Assembly: GCA_029264305.1 (NCBI GenBank)
Contig: JARICA010000018.1
Location: 62,001 to 126,000 of the forward strand
Direction: 5' to 3'
DNA from: Faecalimonas sp.
GTDB lineage: Bacteria > Bacillota > Clostridia > Lachnospirales > Lachnospiraceae
DNA: 64,000 nucleotides
The position numbers and the translations under genes were made by a program. Below are positions 1 through 8,912 of the stretch, piece by piece; within the stretch, counting starts at the first letter, position 1, and each line of letters opens with the position of its first letter. The notes under the pieces are model-generated. The model did no database searches, was not told where the DNA came from, and saw only the letters and a program-made list of their open reading frames with translations.

Positions 1-1
1 A

Positions 2-529
2 GCAATTGCTGCGAAGGAAAGTGGAATTTGCGAAGAACTTTTTGAAACCCATGACGAAAAACCAACAAATAGTTTCTTATATTCTCTTGTTATGGATACA
101 TACGCTATGGGATATTCTCCAAATACTTTAGTAGATATGCCGCTTAATCATAAAATTTTTCTTGCACAATTTGATGCTATTAAGAAAATTGCAAATCAAG
201 GACCATGTGTATTAGTAGGAAGATGTGCGGACTATGCTTTGGAATCCTATGAAAACAGAACAAGTGTGTTTATTCATGCCGATTTAAACAACCGAATCAA
301 ACGCATTGCACGTATTTATAATTTAACAGATACAAAAGCAAAAGATCTAATTTTAAAAACAGATAAGAAACGTGCAAGTTACTATAATTATTATAGTAAT
401 AAGAAATGGGCTGCAGCAAATAGTTACGATTTGTGTTTAGATAGTTCAAAACTAGGAATAAACGGAACAGTAAATGCAATATTATCTTATATAGAAGTGA
501 AAGATAGCATTAACGAAATAAATTTTTAA
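2..529 (+). CDS. cytidylate kinase-like family protein, 5' end missing
   Basis: The open frame runs in from the left edge without a stop, so this is the C-terminal part of a longer gene. The first internal ATG, at 92, is probably not the start, because the codons before it (reading AIAAKESGICEELFE) continue the same protein. The visible part resembles the cytidylate-kinase-like AAA family of Clostridia: a helix around LAQFDAIKKIA, then the CVLVGRCADYAL segment, then an Arg-rich lid (NNRIKRIARIYNL). The P-loop would lie upstream of the window. Family members are assumed to phosphorylate nucleotides, but the substrate of this group is unknown. The gene ends at a bidirectional terminator facing ttcA. 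Confidence 0.75.
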   Translation, partial: AIAAKESGICEELFETHDEKPTNSFLYSLVMDTYAMGYSPNTLVDMPLNHKIFLAQFDAIKKIANQGPCVLVGRCADYALESYENRTSVFIHADLNNRIKRIARIYNLTDTKAKDLILKTDKKRASYYNYYSNKKWAAANSYDLCLDSSKLGINGTVNAILSYIEVKDSINEINF

Positions 530-541
530 AGTAATAAATAA

Positions 542-597
542 AATCCCCTTTTCTTTTTGCTAAGCAATTAGGTATATATCAAATAGAAAAGGGGATT
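542..597. terminator. bidirectional terminator between the kinase gene and ttcA
   Basis: A perfect 13-bp inverted repeat has arms at 542-554 and 585-597, with core CCCCTTTTCT against AGAAAAGGGG. It sits between two convergent genes and has A/T runs on both sides, so it can end transcription from either strand. Confidence 0.85.
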
Positions 598-606
598 CTT
601 ACTTTG

Positions 607-1341
607 TTATCTAGTATGTATTATACGTTCTGGCCACCCGGAAATCTTTCCATTTAAAATGGCAGTAAACATTCTCTCTTTGGTTCCTTTATGTTCAGTA
701 TTTAGTTGTTTTACTAAGTCTTTTGCATATTGCCTTTTTGTATGTCCATCTACAGAACATTTATTTTTCACTACAGGCAAATTATATTTGTTTTTGAATC
801 CAATTACATCTACTTCATCAACAAACATCATCGGACGAATAACAGTTAAATCCATACGATCTAAATAAGTTTTTGGAGAAAAAGAATGGAATCTTCCTTC
901 AAAAATCAATGAAAGAAGCATGGTTTCGATAATATCATCTTTATGATGTGCATATGCGACTTTATTGCAGCCCATTTCTTTTACAGCTTCATTTAAAGCA
1001 CCTTTTCTCATTTTTGCACAAAGAGAACATGGATTGGATTCTTTTCGTTCTTCAAAAAGAATACGACCAATATCTGTTTTTACAATTTTATAAGGCACTT
1101 CCAATTCTTTACATAAATTTTCCACAGGAGTCAAATCAAAATCGCTATATCCTAAATCGACAGTAATAGCACTTAATTCAAATTTTTTAGGATAAAATCG
1201 TTTGAGACCATGAAGCGCATAGAGAAGAGTAAGACTGTCCTTACCTCCAGAAATTCCTACCGCAATATGGTCACCTTCTTGAATCATATCGTATTCATCT
1301 ATCGCTTTGCGCGTATAACTTAATAATTGTTGTAATTTCAT
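607..1341 (-). CDS. ttcA: TtcA-family tRNA 2-thiocytidine biosynthesis protein
   Basis: This is a 244-residue PP-loop ATPase of the TtcA family, which adenylates and thiolates cytidine 32 of tRNA using an iron-sulfur cluster. The ATP-binding SGGKDS motif is at residues 31-36. The CSLC pair at 105-108 and a further Cys at about 195 match the three cluster ligands known from TtcA. It is shorter than the E. coli enzyme (about 310 residues), as clostridial relatives tend to be, so assignment to C32 rather than another thiolation is by family. The gene stands alone between a terminator and the divergent dtd gene. Confidence 0.82.
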   Translation of the reverse strand: MKLQQLLSYTRKAIDEYDMIQEGDHIAVGISGGKDSLTLLYALHGLKRFYPKKFELSAITVDLGYSDFDLTPVENLCKELEVPYKIVKTDIGRILFEERKESNPCSLCAKMRKGALNEAVKEMGCNKVAYAHHKDDIIETMLLSLIFEGRFHSFSPKTYLDRMDLTVIRPMMFVDEVDVIGFKNKYNLPVVKNKCSVDGHTKRQYAKDLVKQLNTEHKGTKERMFTAILNGKISGWPERIIHTR

Positions 1342-1406
1342 TTTAAATATTCCTTTCTTGTTTTAATAATATTAAAAACGTCTTGCTTATAGTATCTTAT
1401 TTTGAC

Positions 1407-1436
1407 TTGAAATACAAGTAGGTAAAGTGATATGAT
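1407..1436 (+). promoter_or_regulatory. sigma-A type promoter of dtd
   Basis: TTGAAA at 1407-1412 and TATGAT at 1431-1436 are separated by 18 bp and lie about 35 bp before the dtd start. An overlapping TTGACT at 1402 has a poorer spacing. Confidence 0.6.
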
Positions 1437-1470
1437 AGTTCTAATTGATGAAAATTAGGAGGAAATACAA

Positions 1471-1917
1471 ATGAAATTTGTTATTCAAAGAGTTACAGAA
1501 GCTTCTGTTTCTGTAGAAGGAGAAGTAATTGGAAAAATAGGGAAAGGTTTTCTTGTTTTAATTGGGATTGGACAATCAGATACAAAAGAAATTGCAGATA
1601 AGTTAGTGAAGAAATTAGTTGGTCTACGTATATTCGAAGATGAAAATGGAAAAACTAATCTTGCCTTAAAAGATGTAGAAGGAGAACTGCTTTTGATTTC
1701 ACAATTTACTTTATACGCAAATTGTAAAAAGGGATATCGACCAAGTTTTACTGAAGCAGAAGTACCAGATAAGGCGAATATTCTTTATGAATATATTATA
1801 GAAGAATGTAAAAAAGTAATCCCGATTGTACAAAAAGGAGAGTTTGGAGCTGATATGAAGGTTTCTCTTGTAAATGACGGACCTTTTACAATTGTTTTGG
1901 ACTCTGAACAATTATAA
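1471..1917 (+). CDS. dtd: D-aminoacyl-tRNA deacylase
   Basis: At 148 residues this has the usual DTD length. The enzyme hydrolyses D-amino acids (and Gly mischarged on tRNA-Ala) from tRNA, preventing their entry into protein. The SQFTLYA motif is at residues 77-83. The Gly-cisPro motif is present as GPFT at 137-140, where many bacteria have GPVT. The start is supported by AGGAGG followed by an 8-base spacer to ATG. It is a single-gene unit with its own promoter and a terminator directly downstream. Unlike many Firmicutes, no relA gene is adjacent. Confidence 0.93.
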   Translation: MKFVIQRVTEASVSVEGEVIGKIGKGFLVLIGIGQSDTKEIADKLVKKLVGLRIFEDENGKTNLALKDVEGELLLISQFTLYANCKKGYRPSFTEAEVPDKANILYEYIIEECKKVIPIVQKGEFGADMKVSLVNDGPFTIVLDSEQL

Positions 1918-1922
1918 TATAT

Positions 1923-1966
1923 AAAAATATCCTCTTTACTAGCAAAACAATAAGGAGGATATTTTT
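1923..1966. terminator. bidirectional terminator between dtd and the tyrosine recombinase
   Basis: A perfect 12-bp inverted repeat pairs 1923-1934 with 1955-1966 (ATATCCTC against GAGGATAT). A-runs on one side and T-runs on the other let it serve both convergent genes. Confidence 0.85.
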
Positions 1967-1996
1967 ACAAAATAGACTTGTTTCATATGGAATATT

Positions 1997-3058
1997 TTAT
2001 GGCTCTCGAAGTTTCACCGCACTAGCAGCTTGTCTACGTCTTGCATCGTCTATAGCAGCATAATGTTTTTTTGTAGTGTTAACATCTCTATGTCCCAAAA
2101 CGTCCGCCACTAGATAAATATCTCCTGTTTCTTTATAAAGCGTTGTTCCATATGTGCTTCTTAATTTGTGTGGGGTAATTTTTTTATTAGGAGTAACTTC
2201 GCGAGCATATTTTTTGACCATATTCTCGACTGCTTGTACACCCATTCTTTTTCTCTGTGCAGATAGAAACAATGCATTTTCATGTTGAGGAAGAGGAGTA
2301 ATTATATTTCTAGTTGTTTCTAAGTAAGTAGTAAGCGATTTTTCTACTTCAGATCCAAAATAAACAACCATTTCATTTCCACCTTTTCGCATAACTTTAA
2401 TTCCATTATTTTTAAAATCAATATCTGAAATATCAAGTCCTACACATTCTGATACACGTATTCCTGTGCCTAGTAGAAGAGTAAGAATAGCGAGATCACG
2501 GGTTTTATTTTTTTCATAATAGACCTTTTTTTGTCCTGTTAAATGTGAACCACAATTCTCTACATATTCAAGTAAAAGAGCAACTTCATCAGTGTCTAAT
2601 CGAACAATGGCCTTATCGTGAATTTTTGGCATGTCCACAAACAATGATGGATTTTTTTCGATCATTTGATGCTTGTAATAATAATTATAAAAACTTCTTA
2701 ATGCAGACATTTTACGGGCAAGTCCTTTTTCAGCATTGGTAATTTGTTTATCGACATTTTGATAGACTTTTAAATATTCTTGATATTCTTCAATATCTAC
2801 AGGGGAAATCCGTTCTAAATCAGAAACATTGAAATCTGTCATTTTATATGATTTATAAGTAGGGTTATTTTCAAGTAGAAATTTAAAGAAAATACGAATA
2901 TCATAAGCATAAGAAATTCTAGTTTTAATTGAAGTTGTTGGTTCGATTGCACGAAAATAATCTTTTACAAAGGTAGGCATTGTATTCAATACATCACGCA
3001 AACGCAATGTGTTATCTATATACATAAGTTCATGATAAGTTTTAGATTCTTTTGACAT
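1997..3058 (-). CDS. tyrosine recombinase (XerC/D-like)
   Basis: This is a 353-residue tyrosine recombinase. It has an N-terminal SAM-like core-binding domain (about 25-135) and a C-terminal catalytic domain (about 150-345). All catalytic residues can be seen: Arg201 (GTGIRVSE), Lys225 (RKGGN), His297 and Arg300 (HKLR), His323 (LGHRD) and the nucleophile Tyr333. It is slightly longer than typical XerC/XerD (about 300). No excisionase, relaxase, phage or att-like repeats surround it, so a chromosomal housekeeping recombinase is more likely than an element integrase. A nearly symmetric inverted repeat lies just upstream of its promoter region. Confidence 0.85.
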   Translation of the reverse strand: MSKESKTYHELMYIDNTLRLRDVLNTMPTFVKDYFRAIEPTTSIKTRISYAYDIRIFFKFLLENNPTYKSYKMTDFNVSDLERISPVDIEEYQEYLKVYQNVDKQITNAEKGLARKMSALRSFYNYYYKHQMIEKNPSLFVDMPKIHDKAIVRLDTDEVALLLEYVENCGSHLTGQKKVYYEKNKTRDLAILTLLLGTGIRVSECVGLDISDIDFKNNGIKVMRKGGNEMVVYFGSEVEKSLTTYLETTRNIITPLPQHENALFLSAQRKRMGVQAVENMVKKYAREVTPNKKITPHKLRSTYGTTLYKETGDIYLVADVLGHRDVNTTKKHYAAIDDARRRQAASAVKLREP

Positions 3059-3131
3059 AAAGTATGAGTTCCTTTCAAATATGTTAATTTTTTCGTATTT
3101 ATATATATTGTAGCATAATCAGAAAGAAAAG

Positions 3132-3175
3132 TATACATCTATTTGAAAAATCGGTATTTGTCGTATAGATGTATA
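3132..3175. repeat. inverted repeat with 11-bp arms upstream of the recombinase gene
   Basis: TATACATCTAT at 3132-3142 and ATAGATGTATA at 3165-3175 are perfect inverted copies separated by 22 nt. They lie about 75 bp upstream of the recombinase start and outside the terminator at 3213-3263. The spacing is too long for a canonical Xer site (11-bp arms, 6-8-bp centre). The repeat could be a regulatory or recombinase-binding site. Confidence 0.5.
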
Positions 3176-3212
3176 TGTGTAAGAATCATACTTAATATTT
3201 ATATTTGTGCAT

Positions 3213-3263
3213 AAAAACACCTATGGTCTTCTGTCTATTTTAAGAAAAACCATAGGTGTTTTT
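3213..3263 (-). terminator. terminator of the LysM-protein gene
   Basis: A perfect 15-bp inverted repeat pairs 3213-3227 with 3249-3263 (ACACCTATGGT against ACCATAGGTGT). Its arms end in A5/T5, placed directly after the LysM gene. Confidence 0.85.
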
Positions 3264-3276
3264 TTAATCAATATTA

Positions 3277-3642
3277 CTATTCTTTAAATGATATATCATA
3301 ATAAGCAACTAATATATGTTTACTTTCTTGAAGATTATCTGAAGTTAAACCATTAATTTGTTTTATTTCTTCAATGTATTCTTGTGGAGAATCGTATTCC
3401 TCTGTCATATACTTTTGAGCAATTCCCCATAAAGTATCTCCTGATTTAATTTCTATGCTCTTATAATATTTAAATCCAACAGGATCTTCTTCTAAATTGC
3501 CATGTGCATTAGCAAGAACTCCACCATAATAGATCGTGCATGCTAAAATAACTAATAAAACTGGTAAAACAAAAAAAGTCTTAAATTTTTTTGTTACATG
3601 AATCCGCCTTTTTTTCCTCTGTTTGTAATTGTTCTTTAACAT
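3277..3642 (-). CDS. LysM-domain membrane protein, probable SOS cell-division inhibitor (YneA-like)
   Basis: This 121-residue protein has a basic N-terminus (1-21), one membrane segment (about 22-40) and an extracellular LysM domain (about 61-115, with SGDTLWGIAQKYM). LysM binds peptidoglycan. The gene is divergent from lexA with several LexA boxes between them, which is the arrangement of Bacillus yneA, whose product delays septation during DNA damage. The division-inhibitor role is inferred from this context and architecture, not from sequence identity. RBS AGGAGG precedes the ATG. It has its own terminator and is likely monocistronic. Confidence 0.78.
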   Translation of the reverse strand: MLKNNYKQRKKRRIHVTKKFKTFFVLPVLLVILACTIYYGGVLANAHGNLEEDPVGFKYYKSIEIKSGDTLWGIAQKYMTEEYDSPQEYIEEIKQINGLTSDNLQESKHILVAYYDISFKE

Positions 3643-3675
3643 AATTCTCCTCCTTGTAATATACGAATAGAATAA

Positions 3676-3762
3676 CGAACGTTTGTTCTTATGCTTATAT
3701 ATTACACTACGAACAAGTGTTTGTCAATCGAAAACCGAACATATTTTCTAAACATTTGTTTG
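3676..3762. promoter_or_regulatory. cluster of LexA boxes between lexA and the LysM gene
   Basis: One perfect box of the GAAC-N4-GTTC type lies at 3676-3689 (CGAACGTTTGTTCT). Three degenerate copies lie at 3710-3723 (CGAACAAGTGTTTG), 3736-3748 (CGAAC-N4-TTTC) and 3750-3762 (AAAC-N4-GTTT). This matches the Gram-positive LexA consensus. Boxes 1 and 2 cover the LysM promoter and box 4 overlaps the lexA -35, so both genes should be SOS-repressed. Confidence 0.8.
3699..3727 (-). promoter_or_regulatory. promoter of the LysM gene
   Basis: On the minus strand, consensus TTGACA (3722-3727) and TAATAT (3699-3704) are spaced by 17 bp. A LexA box lies in the spacer and another directly after the -10. 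Confidence 0.7.
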
Positions 3763-3783
3763 CTATTTTTTGATTTCTATGAT
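3755..3783 (+). promoter_or_regulatory. probable lexA promoter
   Basis: A weak -35 (TTTGTT, 3755-3760) and a -10 of TATGAT (3778-3783) are separated by 17 bp. The -35 is overlapped by the fourth LexA-like box, which fits autorepression. Confidence 0.5.
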
Positions 3784-3818
3784 AAAATAGAAAAAAGATT
3801 AAATATTTGGAGGATTAT

Positions 3819-4436
3819 ATGTCATACGGGAAAATTAGTCAAAAACAATCAGAAATTTTAGAATATATAAAATCAGAAATTTTGAAAAGAGGATATCCAC
3901 CAGCTGTGCGTGAAATTTGTGAAGCTGTAAATTTGAAATCTACATCTTCTGTCCACTCTCATTTAGAAACGTTAGAAAAAAATGGATATATTCGCCGTGA
4001 TCCTACCAAGCCTCGAGCAATAGAAATTATCGATGAAATGTTTAATTTAACACGAAGAGAACTCGTGCAAGTACCTATGATTGGGCATGTGGCTGCAGGA
4101 GAGCCTTTGCTTGCACAAGAAAATATTGAGGATTACTTCCCTATTCCCGCAGAGTTTATGTCCAATAATCCAGCATATATGTTGAAAGTAAAAGGCGAAA
4201 GCATGATTAATGCTGGTATTTTAGATGGGGATTATGTTTTAGTAGAAAAATGCAGTACTGCATCTAACGGACAAATGATTGTAGCATTGATTGATGATGG
4301 CGCAACAGTAAAAACATTTTATCAAGAAAAAGATGCGTTTCGCCTTCAACCAGAAAATGATACGATGTCTCCAATTATTGTACAGGATTTAACTATATTA
4401 GGAAAAGTTATTGGTGTATTTCGTATGATGAAATAG
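3819..4436 (+). CDS. lexA: LexA repressor, SOS regulator
   Basis: This 205-residue repressor has a winged-helix DNA-binding domain (1-70, with PAVREICEAVNLKSTSSVHSHL) and an S24 self-cleavage domain. The cleavage bond is Ala93-Gly94 (HVAAGEP), and the catalytic pair is Ser128 (KGESM) and Lys165 (ATVKTF). RecA-stimulated self-cleavage would derepress the divergent LysM gene and lexA itself. The ATG at 3819 is chosen because the in-frame TTG at 3807 lies inside the Shine-Dalgarno sequence (TTGGAGG). A perfect bidirectional terminator follows. Confidence 0.96.
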   Translation: MSYGKISQKQSEILEYIKSEILKRGYPPAVREICEAVNLKSTSSVHSHLETLEKNGYIRRDPTKPRAIEIIDEMFNLTRRELVQVPMIGHVAAGEPLLAQENIEDYFPIPAEFMSNNPAYMLKVKGESMINAGILDGDYVLVEKCSTASNGQMIVALIDDGATVKTFYQEKDAFRLQPENDTMSPIIVQDLTILGKVIGVFRMMK

Positions 4437-4510
4437 GCTACCTCCTACTATTTTTGAGATGATTTCAGAATTAGAATTTCTTTCTTGAATACAAAGTTAT
4501 ATTTAATTAT

Positions 4511-4575
4511 AAAAATGTACCGACTTCCAAATTGCCAGAGTTTAAGTCTGACTTTTAGGAAGTCGGTACATTTTT
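4511..4575. terminator. bidirectional terminator between lexA and rsfS
   Basis: An 18-bp perfect inverted repeat pairs 4511-4528 with 4558-4575 (GTACCGACTTCC against GGAAGTCGGTAC). The arms end in A5/T5, and it lies between convergent genes. Confidence 0.9.
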
Positions 4576-4613
4576 ACTTTCATAGAAAGAAGATATTTAC
4601 TTTAGAAGAACTT

Positions 4614-4967
4614 CTATAAATTATCAATATTTTCTATTAGTTTTCCATCTCTCCAGATGCGTTCTAAATCATAGAATAGACGATTATCTTCATCGAACAC
4701 ATGAATAATAATATCACCGAAATCAAGTAGTACCCAATTTCCAAGTCCATATCCTTCTCGTTGTTTTAATTCATATCCAGATTTTTCTAACTTCTCTTCG
4801 ACATTTTCTACAAGCGCGTTCACTTGACTTTGATTTGTTCCACTAGCTATAACAAAGTAATCAGCTAAAGTAGAGATGCCAGTAATATCAATTAGTTTAA
4901 TATCTTCTCCTTTTTTCTCTTCTAATGCTGTATAAGCTATACGAGCCATATTTTTTGATTGTTCCAC
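4614..4967 (-). CDS. rsfS: ribosome silencing factor RsfS
   Basis: This 117-residue protein of the RsfS/Iojap family binds ribosomal protein L14 on the large subunit and blocks 30S joining when nutrients are scarce. The family signature is clear: DITGISTLADYFVIASG near residue 25-41, then the GYGLGNWVLLDFGDIIIHVF stretch. Its start overlaps the yqeK stop by one base, so the two are likely translationally coupled. It is the last gene of the rplU-to-rsfS operon and ends at the strong terminator shared with lexA. Confidence 0.94.
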   Translation of the reverse strand: MEQSKNMARIAYTALEEKKGEDIKLIDITGISTLADYFVIASGTNQSQVNALVENVEEKLEKSGYELKQREGYGLGNWVLLDFGDIIIHVFDEDNRLFYDLERIWRDGKLIENIDNL

Positions 4968-5551
4968 TACTCTTCCCCCTTTTCTAGTTTCTGTTTATAA
5001 AATTCGTACGTTTTTCTAGTTGTATCATCTATAACCGCATTCATACTTGTCAAGTATTGCAAAACACTTTCTGATATCATTAATATAGTTTGATCAATAT
5101 TTTCAAATGCTAATTTACGTATAGATGGCAAATTTGCTATATATTTTCTTCTAGGTTCTATATAATCTGCAATATAAATAATTTTTTCTAAAAGGCTCAT
5201 AGATGGACGCCCGGTAGTATGCCATGATATGGCATTTAAAATATCATCATCAGTCACTTCATAAATATCCTTTGCCAAATAGGCACCTAATTTAGAGTGA
5301 ATTAAACTTGGATTGCTTTCTTCACTTTTTGTTAAAGAAATATTGTATTTTTTACATAAAGCCATTTGTTCATTTAATGGAATACATTTCGCACAATCGT
5401 GAAGCAATCCAGCAAGCATTGCTTTATTTAACTCTACATCATATTTCATTGCTAGTGCTCCAGCAGTATACATTACACCTAGTGTATGTTGAAAGCGTGT
5501 TTCAGTTAATATTTTTTCCAATATTTTCTCAATATCATTTAATGATTTCAT
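4967..5551 (-). CDS. yqeK: YqeK-type HD-domain symmetrical Ap4A hydrolase
   Basis: This 194-residue HD-superfamily metal phosphohydrolase carries the motif pair His22 (RFQHTLGV) and His51-Asp52 (GLLHDCAK), with later His and Asp residues in LIHSKLGAYLA and IIYIADYIEP. Bacterial YqeK enzymes split Ap4A into two ADP and so clear an alarmone-like dinucleotide. It lies between nadD and rsfS, the standard Firmicutes order, with its ATG directly after the nadD stop. It needs no separate promoter. Confidence 0.92.
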   Translation of the reverse strand: MKSLNDIEKILEKILTETRFQHTLGVMYTAGALAMKYDVELNKAMLAGLLHDCAKCIPLNEQMALCKKYNISLTKSEESNPSLIHSKLGAYLAKDIYEVTDDDILNAISWHTTGRPSMSLLEKIIYIADYIEPRRKYIANLPSIRKLAFENIDQTILMISESVLQYLTSMNAVIDDTTRKTYEFYKQKLEKGEE

Positions 5552-6151
5552 TTATTTACCCTCATATAATTGGTGAGTTTTAATATAATTCAGTACTTTT
5601 TTGGGAACAAGAGCATCTATAGATTCTCCCTTTTCGCATTTTTTGCGAATATCAGTGGAAGATATATTAATAAGAGGCATTTTTAATAATTTGATTTTCG
5701 CATCGTATTTTTCTGTTAAATAGGAAATCTGTGTATTCATTTCATTCATCTCTTTATCTTCTCTACAGGCAGCAAGTATAATACATGCTTGAAAAACTCT
5801 TGCAGGTTCTTTCCAAAATTCAATTGTAAAAAGTGAATCCGCACCAATAATAAAATAGAACGTATTTTCAGGATATATTTCTTGTAATTTTTCCAATGTT
5901 TCATAAGAATAGGAATGGTGTTTTTCTTCCATTTCAAATGTACTTAAGAAAAATTTATTATTATCTTCGATTGCTAATTTAACCATATCTAAGCGGAAAT
6001 CTATATTGATTTCTTCTGATTTATGAGGTGGATTTCCGTTAGGCATAAACCAAACTTCATCTAATTGAAAATTATCATAAGCATATGCACCAAGCATAAG
6101 ATGTCCATTGTGTATTGGATCAAATGTACCACCTACAATACCAATTTTCAT
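5552..6151 (-). CDS. nadD: nicotinate-nucleotide adenylyltransferase
   Basis: NadD converts nicotinate mononucleotide and ATP to deamido-NAD in NAD synthesis. The 199-residue protein begins with the nucleotidyltransferase signature GGTFDPIHNGHL (residues 7-18, containing HxGH), and ends with the ISSTDIRKKCE motif that binds the ATP phosphates. The length is typical. It sits in the ribosome-associated operon between yhbY and yqeK, the usual order in Clostridia and Bacilli. Confidence 0.95.
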   Translation of the reverse strand: MKIGIVGGTFDPIHNGHLMLGAYAYDNFQLDEVWFMPNGNPPHKSEEINIDFRLDMVKLAIEDNNKFFLSTFEMEEKHHSYSYETLEKLQEIYPENTFYFIIGADSLFTIEFWKEPARVFQACIILAACREDKEMNEMNTQISYLTEKYDAKIKLLKMPLINISSTDIRKKCEKGESIDALVPKKVLNYIKTHQLYEGK

Positions 6152-6174
6152 ATTATAACCTCTCTTAAAAATTA

Positions 6175-6468
6175 TTATTTAGGTAATTCAATTTTCTTTT
6201 TATCATCTTTACCTTCTTTGTACAAAACAATTTTTTTCCCGATAACTTGTACCACTTGCGAATGAGTACGCTCTGCAATAATAGCTGCTAATTCTTTTGG
6301 ATCATCTGCACAGTTTTTTAAAACACTGATTTTAATTAATTCTCGTGCAGTTAAAGCTTCTCCAATGGCTTCTGTAAGAGCAGGTGTCATACTTGATTTT
6401 CCTATTTGAAAAATTGGGTCCATTGTCATTGCAAGACTTTTTAAATAAGCTCTTTGCTTTGTTGTCAT
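6175..6468 (-). CDS. yhbY: CRM-domain RNA-binding protein, YhbY family
   Basis: This 97-residue single CRM domain starts MTTKQRAYLKSLA, the usual YhbY opening, and keeps the GKSSMTPALTEAI segment and the C-terminal VVQVIGKKIVLYK strand. YhbY proteins bind the pre-50S subunit and help ribosome assembly. Its place directly after obg in a ribosome-assembly operon supports this. RBS AAGGAG lies upstream of ATG. Confidence 0.92.
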   Translation of the reverse strand: MTTKQRAYLKSLAMTMDPIFQIGKSSMTPALTEAIGEALTARELIKISVLKNCADDPKELAAIIAERTHSQVVQVIGKKIVLYKEGKDDKKKIELPK

Positions 6469-6485
6469 TGTTATTCTCCTTACTT

Positions 6486-7820
<1,335 letters not shown>

Positions 7821-7850
7821 CTAAAGATTTGAAGCCCATGTTATTCATTA

Positions 7851-8135
7851 TTATTCAGCTACTGGATAGATAGAAACTTGTTTCTTATCTCTTCCTTTTC
7901 TTTCGAATCTTACAACACCATCAACTAAAGCGAATAATGTATCATCTCCACCACGTCCTACATTAAGACCTGGATGAATTTTAGTTCCACGTTGTCTGTA
8001 AAGAATATTTCCAGCTTTTACAAATTGTCCGTCAGCTCTTTTCGCACCTAATCTTTTTGATTCAGAATCTCTACCGTTCTTTGTAGAACCAACTCCTTTT
8101 TTATGAGCGAAAAATTGAAGGTTTAATTTCATCAT
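7851..8135 (-). CDS. rpmA: 50S ribosomal protein L27 with cleavable N-terminus
   Basis: This 94-residue L27 of the Firmicutes type carries an N-terminal extension, [10 protein letters not shown], before HKKG. The bond after the FFA motif is the site cut by Prp, which is encoded next door, to expose the mature N-terminus that reaches the peptidyl-transferase centre. The rest ([28 protein letters not shown]) is typical. AGGAGG lies 8 bases before the first ATG; the second Met may also be used. Confidence 0.97.
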   Translation of the reverse strand: MMKLNLQFFAHKKGVGSTKNGRDSESKRLGAKRADGQFVKAGNILYRQRGTKIHPGLNVGRGGDDTLFALVDGVVRFERKGRDKKQVSIYPVAE

Positions 8136-8138
8136 GGC

Positions 8139-8471
8139 TTACACCTCCTCAAATGTTAAATCAATATACTCTTCGTAACTTTCGTCACTTGCCATTTCTC
8201 GTAAACCTAAAACCATGGCTTTTAATAGTAATGTTGCTTCTTTTCCAGGTCTGCCTTCTATCTTATAATCAATATATCCCAACTCTTCGTCTGATACTAA
8301 AGAAGTTTTTGCTTCAGTAAACTTGTCAATAGAATTGATTGTATTAATTACAAGAACTGAAACAGCAGCACAAACAATATCTTGTCCGTGTTCACTATAA
8401 CCTGCATGACCTAGTGATTTAAAACCAACATACTCATGCTTTTCATTTTTATAAATTGATACCTTAATCAT
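8139..8471 (-). CDS. prp: ribosomal-processing cysteine protease Prp
   Basis: This 110-residue protease removes the L27 N-terminal extension. The catalytic His22 is in LGHAGYSEHG and Cys34 in DIVCAAVSVL. It lies between rplU and rpmA, the canonical rplU-prp-rpmA order found wherever L27 carries the extension. The spacing to rpmA is three bases, so the substrate and protease are co-expressed. Confidence 0.95.
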   Translation of the reverse strand: MIKVSIYKNEKHEYVGFKSLGHAGYSEHGQDIVCAAVSVLVINTINSIDKFTEAKTSLVSDEELGYIDYKIEGRPGKEATLLLKAMVLGLREMASDESYEEYIDLTFEEV

Positions 8472-8490
8472 TTATGACACCAATTTAAAA

Positions 8491-8799
8491 TTAAGCGTTA
8501 ATTTTTTCAATTTTAACAGCTGTGTACTGCTGTCTGTGTCCGTTTTTCTTATGGTATCCAGTTTTTCTTTTATACTTGTAAACGACAACTTTTTTAGCTT
8601 TTCCATCACCAATTACTGATGCTGTAACTGTAGCTCCTGCTACTGTTGGGTTTCCAACTTTTAATTCAGAATCGCTTACTGCAAGTACTTGGTCAAATGT
8701 AAAAGTTTCTCCAGCTTCTACACCAAGTTTTTCTACTTTAATGATATCGCCTTCGGCTACTTTGTACTGTTTACCACCTGTTGCTATAATTGCGTACAT
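8491..8799 (-). CDS. rplU: 50S ribosomal protein L21
   Basis: L21 has 102 residues beginning [14 protein letters not shown] and ending with the 23S-rRNA-binding tail ([18 protein letters not shown]). The start at 8799 is fixed by AGGAGGTGCC just upstream; the longer open frame to 8874 would read through the leader and is rejected. It is the first gene of the L21-L27-Obg operon, behind a consensus promoter and an about 75-nt leader. Confidence 0.97.
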   Translation of the reverse strand: MYAIIATGGKQYKVAEGDIIKVEKLGVEAGETFTFDQVLAVSDSELKVGNPTVAGATVTASVIGDGKAKKVVVYKYKRKTGYHKKNGHRQQYTAVKIEKINA

Positions 8800-8876
8800 A
8801 TGGCACCTCCTATTTATCATTACTCGCCAACTTCGGTGTTCAATTATGAAACTTATAACCTCGTTGTGCGGCATAC
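8800..8876 (-). promoter_or_regulatory. rplU 5' leader, possible L21 autoregulatory leader
   Basis: The transcribed leader between the promoter and the rplU start is about 75 nt, GC-richer than its surroundings, and has short pairing segments. Firmicutes carry an L21 leader RNA element in this position, thought to let L21 repress its own operon. I cannot fold it here, so the match rests on position and length. Confidence 0.45.
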
Positions 8877-8882
8877 CGTTGT

Positions 8883-8911
8883 ATTATAGCATCCGTTTCG
8901 CTATGTGTCAA
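8883..8911 (-). promoter_or_regulatory. consensus sigma-A promoter of the rplU operon
   Basis: On the minus strand, TTGACA (8906-8911) and TATAAT (8883-8888) are both perfect and spaced by exactly 17 bp. The -35 abuts the stop codon of the preceding CBS gene. Confidence 0.92.
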
Positions 8912-8912
8912 C

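Noticed and set aside
1997-3175. Tyrosine recombinase as mark of a mobile element
   Set aside because: No excisionase, relaxase, cargo or direct repeats; flanked by housekeeping genes.
3807-3818. TTG start of lexA four codons upstream
   Set aside because: TTG 3807 is part of the Shine-Dalgarno for the ATG at 3819.
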